Shown: positions 17,371 through 26,418 of the stretch, one piece after another
Position numbering within the stretch: position 1 is the first letter of the stretch
Layout of the letters: the number at the start of each line of letters is the position of its first letter
Assembly (NCBI GenBank): GCA_039105265.1
Contig: JAPFFF010000034.1
Coordinates: 1,240,001 to 1,304,000 of the forward strand
Length of the DNA: 64,000 bases
Reading direction: 5' to 3'
Source: Tritrichomonas musculus
Taxonomy: Eukaryota; Parabasalia; Tritrichomonadida; Tritrichomonadidae
The notes under the pieces: model-generated
The model's input: the letters and a program-made list of their open reading frames with translations, nothing else
Databases searched by the model: none
What the model was told of the DNA's origin: nothing
Position numbers and translations under genes: made by a program

Positions 17371-20300
17371 ATGTCTTTGACACTATATTCAGCAAAGAGC
17401 AAGGTGGCAACAAAACTTAAAGCAAATGGTTTCGAAATAGGTGTAGGAGAAGATGAAAAAATAAATATCATTCAAGAAGATAAACCTAATGTATATCCAA
17501 AGTTCAATTGTCTGTATAATAAGAATGAAGTAGACGCCCGGGTAGTTAACGGTTACATAGAAAATGGAGGCAGTCTTGAAGGATTCGGTGACATTCCAAT
17601 AACTGAAAAATCTACACAAATACTTGAATATCGAGCCCCAATGAAGAAAAGTATATTAGAGGAATCCAACAGAGAGCTGATCAAAGAAGAATTTTGTGTT
17701 AATACATTTAATGACATTATCGAAGGGGAATCAAAAACTTGTGAGGCCATTCATGAAATGTATAATGAATTGATGTGTGCAGCAGATGGTTATGAGCAAG
17801 TAGTATTAGATGAAGATAAAGGGCAATGTGATGTTATAAAGTATGTTCAAACTCCAACAGATGAATTCCAACACCTTCCGTTTCATAATCTAGCTAGTAT
17901 ATTGAAGAATATCATTAAGAATGAAAAGAATAATCAAAATACCACAAGATTATTATATGATACATTTAACAAAACAAACTGGATAAAGTTTATAAATGGG
18001 ACAAAACAATATCATTATAATCTTCAGGACAATACGCTCAAGACAATAGGATACAGATATAAAAATAGTAATGTTGAAGTTAAGGCAGATCAATTGATAG
18101 AGGTAAGCAACCCGGGTGAGTTTATTGATATATACATGCAAAACCAAAAAGATAATTATGCAAATATTAAACTATTTATGGGTGCTTTCCTAGCACAATA
18201 CTTGGTTGAAGTAATGATAAAGAAAGGAGTCAACTATATTAAAACCAGAAAAGATGCTGATAGTTTACGAATAACTATTGTTGAAGATGACGGTACATCT
18301 GAAACTATCACACTTGGAGAATACTTAAATAATGTGTACTCAAGCTTAAACAATTTAACGCAAGCTCATAATGATTTACATGATTATGTCCTCAAAATTA
18401 AATCCTGTAAATGCAATCAAGGTGGCGGAGGAGAAGATATAAATCGCATACTACAGATGAGAGATCACTTAGAAAATCATATCCGAGATTTACAAAACAA
18501 TCAAAATCGTCTCTTCGTAGACAGAGCAGTTGAGTCTACTCAAGATGTATTTACTCAAACGATTTTATATCGAGATGCAATACCAGAAATAGCAAAACAG
18601 GTCCTTGAACAAGATAAAGAGAAACAAAAAGTTGATGTACAAGATAGAAGTTCGGACCGTGGAAAACATCATGATGATAATTACGTATGGAATGTGTTAT
18701 GGAAAGAATGGGAAGAAATAATAGATGAGTTTGATAGACCTGAAGGATGGAGAGAAAACAGACAAGCTAGTGTTCCAATAAATTATATTTGGGATTTAGT
18801 GCATGGAGAATGGGTGATGATTGATAATGTTCATGATAATATTTCACCAACATGGAGATATGAAATGGATAGTGAATACATTGCGTATAATCTTCTGAAG
18901 ATATATGAGAATGATGAAAATGGTTATTTACGATGGAGCGACAGATATCAAGAGTGGCAATGGTATTCATATTATGATCACTATACAGAGAATGAATCGA
19001 TTTATATACCAAATAGGATTAGAAATAATCAAGAAGCCTTTGGTCCATTGTTTGCATGGAATATCATGGATACACAATGGCAAGAACATGGTCAAGATTT
19101 TCTAGATAATTGGAGAACAGATTCCATTTTAAACCCACCAGACAATTTCATATGGGATGTTGAACATGAAGAATGGGTGATAATGACGCAACATTTTGAT
19201 GGAGTTGATGGATGGCGTACAATACATAGCCGTGAAATGATAGATATCGTTGAAATAAGAAATTCATTATTACATCTCTTTGGAAAAATAGAGTGGAATG
19301 AAGAAAGAAAACAATGGATATGGAAGCCAATTCTAGAGAATGAAAATAATCCAGCTTCACCATTAGCACTGTTTTCAAACGATAAATCTACTGGAACATC
19401 AATTGCTTTACCAGATTTTGTCAATAATGCACTTTCATTTGAAAAAGTATTGGAATGTTATGGTGTTGATATCTGTGATGATATTCCAACATTAGATGAA
19501 ACTAAACCAGTACTTGGTAAATATATTATTAAAGGAGATCTAGAAGTCAATGGTAAAATTCTTTGTGATTCTGTACCAAGTGGAGGTATTGTTACTACTG
19601 ATTTCTCTCATGAACCTGGATATCCTGTTTATAATGTTAAGAGCAAAGATTTAGTTATGGATTCAATGATATTAAATGATAAAGACTATAGTGTCCTACT
19701 AATTAAAATACCTGATGAATTAAAGAGTGCAATCACAAGAATAACTGATACAACAAAAATGTTTAGAATAATATTGAGAACAAATATCTTGTATGATGTT
19801 GATGGTAATTTAATGAAAGAGTTCTTCATATATGTAAAAGATGGGCAGCCATATAATCCTGTAATTTCAAGAAACGTAGATACAGATTTTTATTCTGTAA
19901 TGAGTATTGGAAATGATGAATCACCAATGAAGAATAGTTTTTATATTGCATTTGATAAGATATCAACGGTTAATCCTTATAAACTCTATCACAAAGGAGA
20001 AATAAGTATCCAATATCTATTATCACAAGATTCATTGGTAGCTGTTGAACCAACAATAAGATGTGATATTATTGAAGCAGAGAATGCATTAAGATTACAC
20101 AAAAATGATAACCTATACCTTTATCTACCTGATATTATTACTGAAGAAACCTTAGAAATAGAGGCACCAGATACAAATAAAGTAGAAAAGGAATTCTACA
20201 AAATCATCTATAAAATACCAACTGATTATGTTATCCCTAATGGTTTAGAATTTGGTTTCAAAGAATTCTGTTTTGGTAATGAGTGGACATTAATATGGAA

Positions 20301-22005
20301 TGGATCAGAATGGACAGATAATAATTGTCAAGGATTGCTTAGAGGTAAGGTATCATCTAAATTACGAAAGGTTAATTCAAAACAAAACTCTGATGGTGCT
20401 ATTGGTTGCTTTATTTTGATTAAAGACACAAAAACACATCACTCTGTAATCCCTGAAAGTAGTAATGGTTTATTATATGGCTTAATTGAAAATAGCACTA
20501 TTGATACAACAATTTGGTATACACATAAAGAAGAATCTGATGACGGCGCTTTATATGATGTTGAATGGCTATTTGACAAAAAGTTAAATGGAGCAAGTTG
20601 TGAAGGATATGATATGTTAAATACTTATTTCACATTTGGTAATTTATCAAGCGGGAAATTTAATTACTTAAATCTTAAAAAAATAGCATTAACTATAACA
20701 TTGAGGGGTTCATCTATATCAAACACATTCACATTTGAAAGCACTGGAGTTAGAAGGACGACTAAAAATGATAGGGCCTACATTGACTTAAAGCCAGTAG
20801 TGGATTGTATAGAACAGCTTGCTTATAAATGGGAAGGCTCTAATATTAAATCAAGAGATATAGAATTATATTTAAGAAAAGATTTAGTTGACCCCATAGA
20901 AGAAATAAGTTGGAACCCTGAAACAAATCCATTTCAATATATCATTAGAAACCAATTTTATGAAATCAAGCCAAGGCCAGATGCAGCTTCAACATTATAT
21001 ACTGATTTTAACATCACATCTTCAAAAATAATTACAGCTGATAACATTACAACAATGAGAAGTGATTTAAATGTTGTTTCAAATAATTATGATGTAATGA
21101 ATTATGATGTATCAAAAATAAGAAAGGAAGTAAATACACTAAATACACAAATGGCTATACAAATAATGAAAACACAATATTTAGAACAAGCTGTAAATGC
21201 TATTCAAGTTGCCGGTGCTATAAAACTTGCATTCTCTACTCCAATGGCTGTATTAGGTGCAATTGGTTTGGCTGTATCTACTGTTGGAATTGAATTCGGT
21301 GTCCATACTATTTATAACGGGAATGATGTATCTAATTTATCTTATGAACAATTACAAAACACTTACCCAGATGCTGATACTTCAAATATTCAAAATGTAG
21401 ACGCTGGACAAATTAATCAAGTTGTTGGTAGTATTGGTGCTGAACCAGATTTATTAAATAGTTATTGGAATCAGTATAGAGATTTAGTCATGGACTTAGA
21501 TATGTGGGATGGAAATGAAGAAATGTGTGATCAAATATTTAATCAATTAAATGAATTAGTACAAACAATAGATAGAGAATTCCCTGGAGCTGAATTACCA
21601 CCATGGGTTTCAGTAATTGTTCATGCACCTGATGTTCAAACATTAGCAGCTCAACAAGTAGTTAAAGTTACAGATAAACAAATATTAGGTTCATTAATTA
21701 AATGGTGCGAAAAGGATTATAAAAGATTAGATGACCCAACAAAATTTAAAGACAATTGGTTTAATCCTGATAAGGCAGTATTATCTTTATCTGCAACAAT
21801 TGATATTTGTAATAGGATGAGAGATTCCATGAAATTTCCAATCATGATATTAGCAAAAAATATGGAAGCATTTAATAATGTTAATATGGATGAATATTAC
21901 AAGAAGAGTGAAGTGAATGAGATGCTACAACAGAAGGATGCCATAATTGAATCATTAGCAAATAGAATTGCTGCATTGGAAAAGAAGTGTGCAAATATAG
22001 AGTAG
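17371..22005 (+). CDS. Giant fibre-like Polinton protein 1
   Basis: The 1544-residue product is not a recognised family. Residues about 436-660 hold a Trp-rich imperfect repeat with the pattern W(D/N)xxxxEW. Residues about 763-1255 form a module shared with the next gene (YIIRNQFYE, LYTDFNITSSKIITADNI). A hydrophobic Ala/Gly stretch follows at about 1277-1310, then LIKWCEKDYKRLDD. The end has YYKKSEVNEMLQQKD and a coiled coil, a pattern common in trimeric phage tail fibres. I infer a fibre or attachment protein, possibly mounted on the penton encoded divergently 19 bases away. The hydrophobic stretch could be membrane-active or a fibre core. Confidence 0.6.
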   Translation: MSLTLYSAKSKVATKLKANGFEIGVGEDEKINIIQEDKPNVYPKFNCLYNKNEVDARVVNGYIENGGSLEGFGDIPITEKSTQILEYRAPMKKSILEESNRELIKEEFCVNTFNDIIEGESKTCEAIHEMYNELMCAADGYEQVVLDEDKGQCDVIKYVQTPTDEFQHLPFHNLASILKNIIKNEKNNQNTTRLLYDTFNKTNWIKFINGTKQYHYNLQDNTLKTIGYRYKNSNVEVKADQLIEVSNPGEFIDIYMQNQKDNYANIKLFMGAFLAQYLVEVMIKKGVNYIKTRKDADSLRITIVEDDGTSETITLGEYLNNVYSSLNNLTQAHNDLHDYVLKIKSCKCNQGGGGEDINRILQMRDHLENHIRDLQNNQNRLFVDRAVESTQDVFTQTILYRDAIPEIAKQVLEQDKEKQKVDVQDRSSDRGKHHDDNYVWNVLWKEWEEIIDEFDRPEGWRENRQASVPINYIWDLVHGEWVMIDNVHDNISPTWRYEMDSEYIAYNLLKIYENDENGYLRWSDRYQEWQWYSYYDHYTENESIYIPNRIRNNQEAFGPLFAWNIMDTQWQEHGQDFLDNWRTDSILNPPDNFIWDVEHEEWVIMTQHFDGVDGWRTIHSREMIDIVEIRNSLLHLFGKIEWNEERKQWIWKPILENENNPASPLALFSNDKSTGTSIALPDFVNNALSFEKVLECYGVDICDDIPTLDETKPVLGKYIIKGDLEVNGKILCDSVPSGGIVTTDFSHEPGYPVYNVKSKDLVMDSMILNDKDYSVLLIKIPDELKSAITRITDTTKMFRIILRTNILYDVDGNLMKEFFIYVKDGQPYNPVISRNVDTDFYSVMSIGNDESPMKNSFYIAFDKISTVNPYKLYHKGEISIQYLLSQDSLVAVEPTIRCDIIEAENALRLHKNDNLYLYLPDIITEETLEIEAPDTNKVEKEFYKIIYKIPTDYVIPNGLEFGFKEFCFGNEWTLIWNGSEWTDNNCQGLLRGKVSSKLRKVNSKQNSDGAIGCFILIKDTKTHHSVIPESSNGLLYGLIENSTIDTTIWYTHKEESDDGALYDVEWLFDKKLNGASCEGYDMLNTYFTFGNLSSGKFNYLNLKKIALTITLRGSSISNTFTFESTGVRRTTKNDRAYIDLKPVVDCIEQLAYKWEGSNIKSRDIELYLRKDLVDPIEEISWNPETNPFQYIIRNQFYEIKPRPDAASTLYTDFNITSSKIITADNITTMRSDLNVVSNNYDVMNYDVSKIRKEVNTLNTQMAIQIMKTQYLEQAVNAIQVAGAIKLAFSTPMAVLGAIGLAVSTVGIEFGVHTIYNGNDVSNLSYEQLQNTYPDADTSNIQNVDAGQINQVVGSIGAEPDLLNSYWNQYRDLVMDLDMWDGNEEMCDQIFNQLNELVQTIDREFPGAELPPWVSVIVHAPDVQTLAAQQVVKVTDKQILGSLIKWCEKDYKRLDDPTKFKDNWFNPDKAVLSLSATIDICNRMRDSMKFPIMILAKNMEAFNNVNMDEYYKKSEVNEMLQQKDAIIESLANRIAALEKKCANIE

Positions 22006-22034
22006 ATTAGGGAATAATTTTTTTAGAGATTTAA

Positions 22035-25000
22035 ATGACTTCAGAGCAAGTGAAAGATACTACAACAAGATTCATTGGTGATATACAATTTAAGGTAGGA
22101 GATGCTACTAGGAAAGCAAGTGAATTATTAACGCTGAGTGATTTGGATGGATATGTACAGACAGGGCATTTATTTAATGAAGTAGAGGGTATACCAGAAT
22201 TTAATATCAAAAATAATAATATACAATATGAGTCATCTACACAATATCATATTCTAAAGTTTGTTAACATACCAGAGGATTTCATGAATAAAGTGAAGGA
22301 AATAACAGCAAAAACCAATATCTTTAAAGTGGTTTTGAGAAAGAATATCATATATGACACAAATGGAAATTTAGTTAAGGAATTCTTTATTTATGCCAAA
22401 GATGGACAAGTATACTCTCCTATGATAACAAAGAGTGCAAATGGATGTTCTATAAATAATAGCACAAATATGGGATACATCAATATAGCCTTTGATAGTG
22501 GTCTTGATTTTAATCCATATACTCTATGGATGAATGGTGAGCTGAGTATCATGAATGAGTACATAACTGATTCACTGCAAACACTGAAGACAGTCAAGTG
22601 TTCCATCATCAAAGCTGATAATGCATTGAAACTACATAAGAGTGATGTATTGTATCTTTACAAACCAACTCTAACTAGCGAAGTCCAAATGGATGATAAA
22701 AAGTATTGGCTACTACAATGGAACATAGATGATAATTATAATATACCTACTGGCTTGGAGTTTAAATTTAATGAATACTGTTTTGGTAATAAATGGTTCT
22801 TAACATGGAATGGAACAAAATGGGTAGGAGATAATATTCAAGGAAACATTAATGGAAAAATGAAAAATGCTTTGAATAAGGAGAATGAATATGGAGAAGA
22901 TGGAACATATATTAGAATCAAGAGAAGTGAAAGAAATATTATGTTAATTAAAAAACCAGATGACTATTCTATAGATAACCTCTTACATTATATGATACAT
23001 GGTGGAAAGTGTAAAGTAGAGAACAAACTAAAACTAAAGACGGGTGAGATAGAAGACTTTTCCAAATATGGATTAGGCTATCAAACCAGTAATGGGGGAA
23101 TAAATATTTATGGATATGATATTGAAGCCATAAGATGCTATAAGACAAATGGTACAGGAAGTGATTTAGATATTAATCTTGTAGAAGAATTCTATCTTGA
23201 TATAACTTTAGATGGAGAAATAAAGGCAAACAGATTCTCAATGAGACCAACTGGAAAAATATTTGACCCCAAGAGTGATAAGAAATGGTATTTTATTCAT
23301 GGCTTATTAGATTCATGTGAACAGGTAGAATATTGTTATGTTTCATCAACCCCTAATGACTCACGAAATATTAAAATCTATTTGTTTGATGAATATGTTG
23401 ACCCGATAGATGAAGTTAATTGGGACCCTACTACTAACCCCTTCGAATATATTATTAGACAACAATTTTATGAAGTGTATCCCAATCCTAATGCAGCAAC
23501 TACCTTGTATACAGATTACAACATCACTAGTTCCAAAATCATTACTGCTGATAATATTACAACCATGAGAAGTGATTTAAATATGGTAACTAACAATGTA
23601 GATGTGATTAGCTATGATGTCCAAGAAATGAACACAACAATAGAAAGCCTAAAAGGAAGAGTATCAAGAACAGAAACAGTAACTCAGCATCTAGAAGAAG
23701 ATGTTGATAATTTAAGAATTGTTTCATGGACTGCTTTAGCATTTGGTGTCGCAGGTACAGTCGGTTCAATAGGTTCTATAGGTATGCAATTAGCTCCAGA
23801 AGGTATTAGTTTTGCAACTGGGAATGGGGGAGGATTCCTTAAAAGATTGTTCTCACGTAAATCAACAAAAGGATTGAGCGATATAGTTAGAAATGCTATT
23901 AATTTCATGTCTGGGACCGTCGCTAGGTCTATCACAAAAGATATTACTCCAATAATAACCTGGTGTGAGGAAGAATATAAACAACTAGATGAATTACCTT
24001 ATACAGATGAGAATGATAACCCAGATACAGGAACCTTAACATTAAGTGGTGCCATGGATATTAGCAATATGTTCAGGGAATCCCTCAAGCCTGCATTTAA
24101 ATTACTCGCCGAGAAGGTTAATGAGCTAGAGGCGGAGTTTGGTTATTACCCTACATTGGATGAAGTAGTTCAAAAGACAGATTTGGTTAGAGATGACATA
24201 ATAGATGTTGTTGGTAAATTTGTTAATGGAGAGGTTCATTTGGAAGCAGAAGATGTTATCACAGATGGAACAATCAAAGCACGATTTTTGGTGCAAAAAG
24301 TTAGTGAATACAATGATGTTGATTATGAAGAGAATATAGTTATTATTAATATTACTGGTGGAACAATTAATTACCAAGGAACAAATGATTTTCCTAGCTG
24401 CACTATGAATGACAAAACATTTGTTATATCAAACCCAAATAAACATAGGGTTGGTGGAATACAGATTAAAGAAAATACAGCAAAAAGAAGAATGGAATTT
24501 ACCCCAAATGATTTAGCCTATACTTGTGATATAGATGCTTTACATAAGAAGATAGATACATTACATGAGCAGATAGAAAAGAATGATACAGCTCTAGCTA
24601 CGACTTTAAATGAATTCCCAACTGTTGATGAAGTAAATGAAGCATTAGATGAATTAAAAAATAATATGGTTAATATGGATAACCTGTATACAAAAGAGGA
24701 AGCGGATAATAAATATCGAAGCAAAAATGATTTGATATACAAAGAATATATTGAAGTGCCATTTGAAAATGTACAAGATAGTTCAGGAACGTGGGAAGTC
24801 AAAATAAAATTGAATAGTGGAACTCGTCTTGTTGGAACAATTTCAAATAAAGATGGCTTTGTTCAAGAGTTTGATTTTTTGTTTGATTATAATGGTGTTA
24901 TCACTGAAGATGGAGACGTAAATTTTGATTTTGATATTGATGGAACAACTTATTACTTAACTTATTATAAAAATGATGTTAATGGTCAGTGCTTTTATAT

Positions 25001-25649
25001 AGAAAACGGGACAGATTATTTAGATACCAAATTAATATTAGCGGAAAAAATATTGAAGCAAGATAAAATAGCATTGAAAAGTGAGATTCCTGAACCTGTT
25101 GATTTGACCAATTATGCATTAAAAAGTGAAAATGATGAACTGAAGACAAAATTAAATAATTATATTAAATCTCATCAAGATCTAGCCAAGTTAGTAGGTG
25201 ATAATGTTACTAAAATCGTAACAATGAACAGTCAGATATCAAATCTACAACAAGAGAATGCAGCATTAAAGACCGCTATAGCGAATTGTAAGATAGTGAC
25301 TGAACATCGATTAATAACTGATAATGATTACACTCAAGAAGAATTTGATACATATACTTTCATTCATTTTCAAAAAGAAATTGCAAATAGTGGATTTTTG
25401 AACCTTGCTGTTTATTTCGAGGATCTGCCTGACGGACGAATTGGATTACGAAATGAGAATGGAACTTGGACAGTTGTTACTTATGATAGTTCAAGTCATT
25501 ATACGATAGAAGTCATTTATTATACTGATAATTTGAATCATCCATTTCCTTATTATTTGAAGTTGAATCACATAAAAGGAATCAATTGTGTTGTTGAAGA
25601 TACAACATTACAAGTCATCGAAAATAAAATTGAATTTCCAGATTTGTAA
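22035..25649 (+). CDS. Giant fibre-like Polinton protein 2
   Basis: The 1204-residue product shares a long module with the preceding gene. Residues about 69-529 correspond to about 763-1255 there, including VLRKNIIYDTNGNLVKEFFI and LYTDYNITSSKIITADNI. It lacks the Trp-rich repeats. A hydrophobic Gly-rich segment lies at about 565-600. Residues about 884-905 read LYTKEEADNKYRSKNDL, a fibre-type repeat signature. The last 190 residues, after another coiled coil, look like a beta-rich head. It starts 29 bases after the first fibre-like gene, after TTTAAATG. I infer a paralogous fibre or receptor-binding protein produced by duplication and divergence. Confidence 0.6.
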   Translation: MTSEQVKDTTTRFIGDIQFKVGDATRKASELLTLSDLDGYVQTGHLFNEVEGIPEFNIKNNNIQYESSTQYHILKFVNIPEDFMNKVKEITAKTNIFKVVLRKNIIYDTNGNLVKEFFIYAKDGQVYSPMITKSANGCSINNSTNMGYINIAFDSGLDFNPYTLWMNGELSIMNEYITDSLQTLKTVKCSIIKADNALKLHKSDVLYLYKPTLTSEVQMDDKKYWLLQWNIDDNYNIPTGLEFKFNEYCFGNKWFLTWNGTKWVGDNIQGNINGKMKNALNKENEYGEDGTYIRIKRSERNIMLIKKPDDYSIDNLLHYMIHGGKCKVENKLKLKTGEIEDFSKYGLGYQTSNGGINIYGYDIEAIRCYKTNGTGSDLDINLVEEFYLDITLDGEIKANRFSMRPTGKIFDPKSDKKWYFIHGLLDSCEQVEYCYVSSTPNDSRNIKIYLFDEYVDPIDEVNWDPTTNPFEYIIRQQFYEVYPNPNAATTLYTDYNITSSKIITADNITTMRSDLNMVTNNVDVISYDVQEMNTTIESLKGRVSRTETVTQHLEEDVDNLRIVSWTALAFGVAGTVGSIGSIGMQLAPEGISFATGNGGGFLKRLFSRKSTKGLSDIVRNAINFMSGTVARSITKDITPIITWCEEEYKQLDELPYTDENDNPDTGTLTLSGAMDISNMFRESLKPAFKLLAEKVNELEAEFGYYPTLDEVVQKTDLVRDDIIDVVGKFVNGEVHLEAEDVITDGTIKARFLVQKVSEYNDVDYEENIVIINITGGTINYQGTNDFPSCTMNDKTFVISNPNKHRVGGIQIKENTAKRRMEFTPNDLAYTCDIDALHKKIDTLHEQIEKNDTALATTLNEFPTVDEVNEALDELKNNMVNMDNLYTKEEADNKYRSKNDLIYKEYIEVPFENVQDSSGTWEVKIKLNSGTRLVGTISNKDGFVQEFDFLFDYNGVITEDGDVNFDFDIDGTTYYLTYYKNDVNGQCFYIENGTDYLDTKLILAEKILKQDKIALKSEIPEPVDLTNYALKSENDELKTKLNNYIKSHQDLAKLVGDNVTKIVTMNSQISNLQQENAALKTAIANCKIVTEHRLITDNDYTQEEFDTYTFIHFQKEIANSGFLNLAVYFEDLPDGRIGLRNENGTWTVVTYDSSSHYTIEVIYYTDNLNHPFPYYLKLNHIKGINCVVEDTTLQVIENKIEFPDL

Positions 25650-25896
25650 AAAATATTATCTATTTTTGGGTCGTGCCTATACAAGAATTACCGTATTTTC
25701 GGGTGTAGAATTCAAAAACTACTCCATACCTTGGAAATGACATTGGGGAATAGTGAAAGTAGAGAGTGTGTACTTACGATAGGTTTTCAGAGGGTATTTG
25801 GCCGGGTAGCGAGGCCCAAGCGAAGGTGTACCTGAGCTTGGTGGCGAGCAGTGTAGGCGGTGGCGAAGTATGAGACACCGCCTATACTATACTACT
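25650..25896. repeat. Probable right terminal region of the Polinton with tandem hairpins
   Basis: This gene-free stretch is markedly richer in GC than its surroundings. It contains two dyads. CCAAGC (25816-25821) and GCTTGG (25836-25841) enclose the palindrome GGTGTACC. GTGTAGGCGGTG (25851-25862) and CACCGCCTATAC (25876-25887) enclose 13 bases. It ends in CTATACTATACTACT, after which the frame of a different gene resumes. The partner terminus is outside the window, so its status as a terminal inverted repeat cannot be confirmed here. Confidence 0.55.
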
Positions 25897-26418
25897 AAAA
25901 GTGCGAATTTTGTTAGCTTTTTAGATAATAACACTTATCAACGAATGAGAAATAATTTATTGTGCTATGCATACGCATTCAAGCATTATGGAAGAGAGTT
26001 ATCAACTGATACATTGAGCTCGCATCCATTAGAACTTACATTTGGTGATATCAGAAGAGGATCCAATGGAAACGATACCTCTGAAATGGCAATTCATAGT
26101 GTGGCGAAATCGTTTATTCGCGATGATCTAATGAATCAATTTGGAAAGAATGTTTCACCTACTAGAGGAAGAAGTTATATCGCTGGAAGTTCATATAAAG
26201 ATGGCTGGAGCATAAATTTACCTAATGATATCGATACTTGCTCAATTCAAGACGAAATTATTCAAATTGCAAATGGAAAACTAAGTTTTGAGCAATTTAA
26301 AAGCACTAATACATGGAAATTATCAATATTTTTAAAGGATAATGCTGATACAATTGTTCCAAATTTATCTGGTAATAATTCAGGAGCAAGAATCATTGAT
26401 CGATATCATAATTTATAA
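25897..26418 (+). pseudogene. 3' part of an unknown gene, possibly transposase-related, cut by the Polinton
   Basis: About 173 residues remain in frame up to a stop. The ATG at 25870 lies inside the Polinton terminus and gives a chance start. The fragment includes SSHPLELTFGDIRRGSNGND followed by a conserved-looking helix. Such an HPLE..FG..R block resembles the C-terminal region of several cut-and-paste transposases of the P/hAT kind, but I cannot name a family. The 5' part is presumably beyond the other end of the Polinton. The fragment itself looks otherwise undamaged, which argues for a recent insertion. Confidence 0.45.

Larger units (their letters stand above)
1..25896. mobile_element. 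Maverick/Polinton element, right-hand part
   Basis: A block of tightly packed genes carries the Polinton hallmark set: retroviral-type integrase, FtsK/HerA-type packaging ATPase, capsid candidates and protein-primed DNA polymerase B. It also has HNH and T5orf172-like nucleases and two fibre-like giants. The left terminus is outside the window. The right terminus is placed near 25896, where a GC-richer, hairpin-rich stretch stops and the frame of an unrelated gene resumes. The adenovirus-type protease usual in the family was not seen and may lie to the left. Reading frames are mostly long and open, so the copy looks young and largely whole, with about one broken small gene. A Tc1/mariner-type transposon is inserted at 12225-16256. 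Confidence 0.9.
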
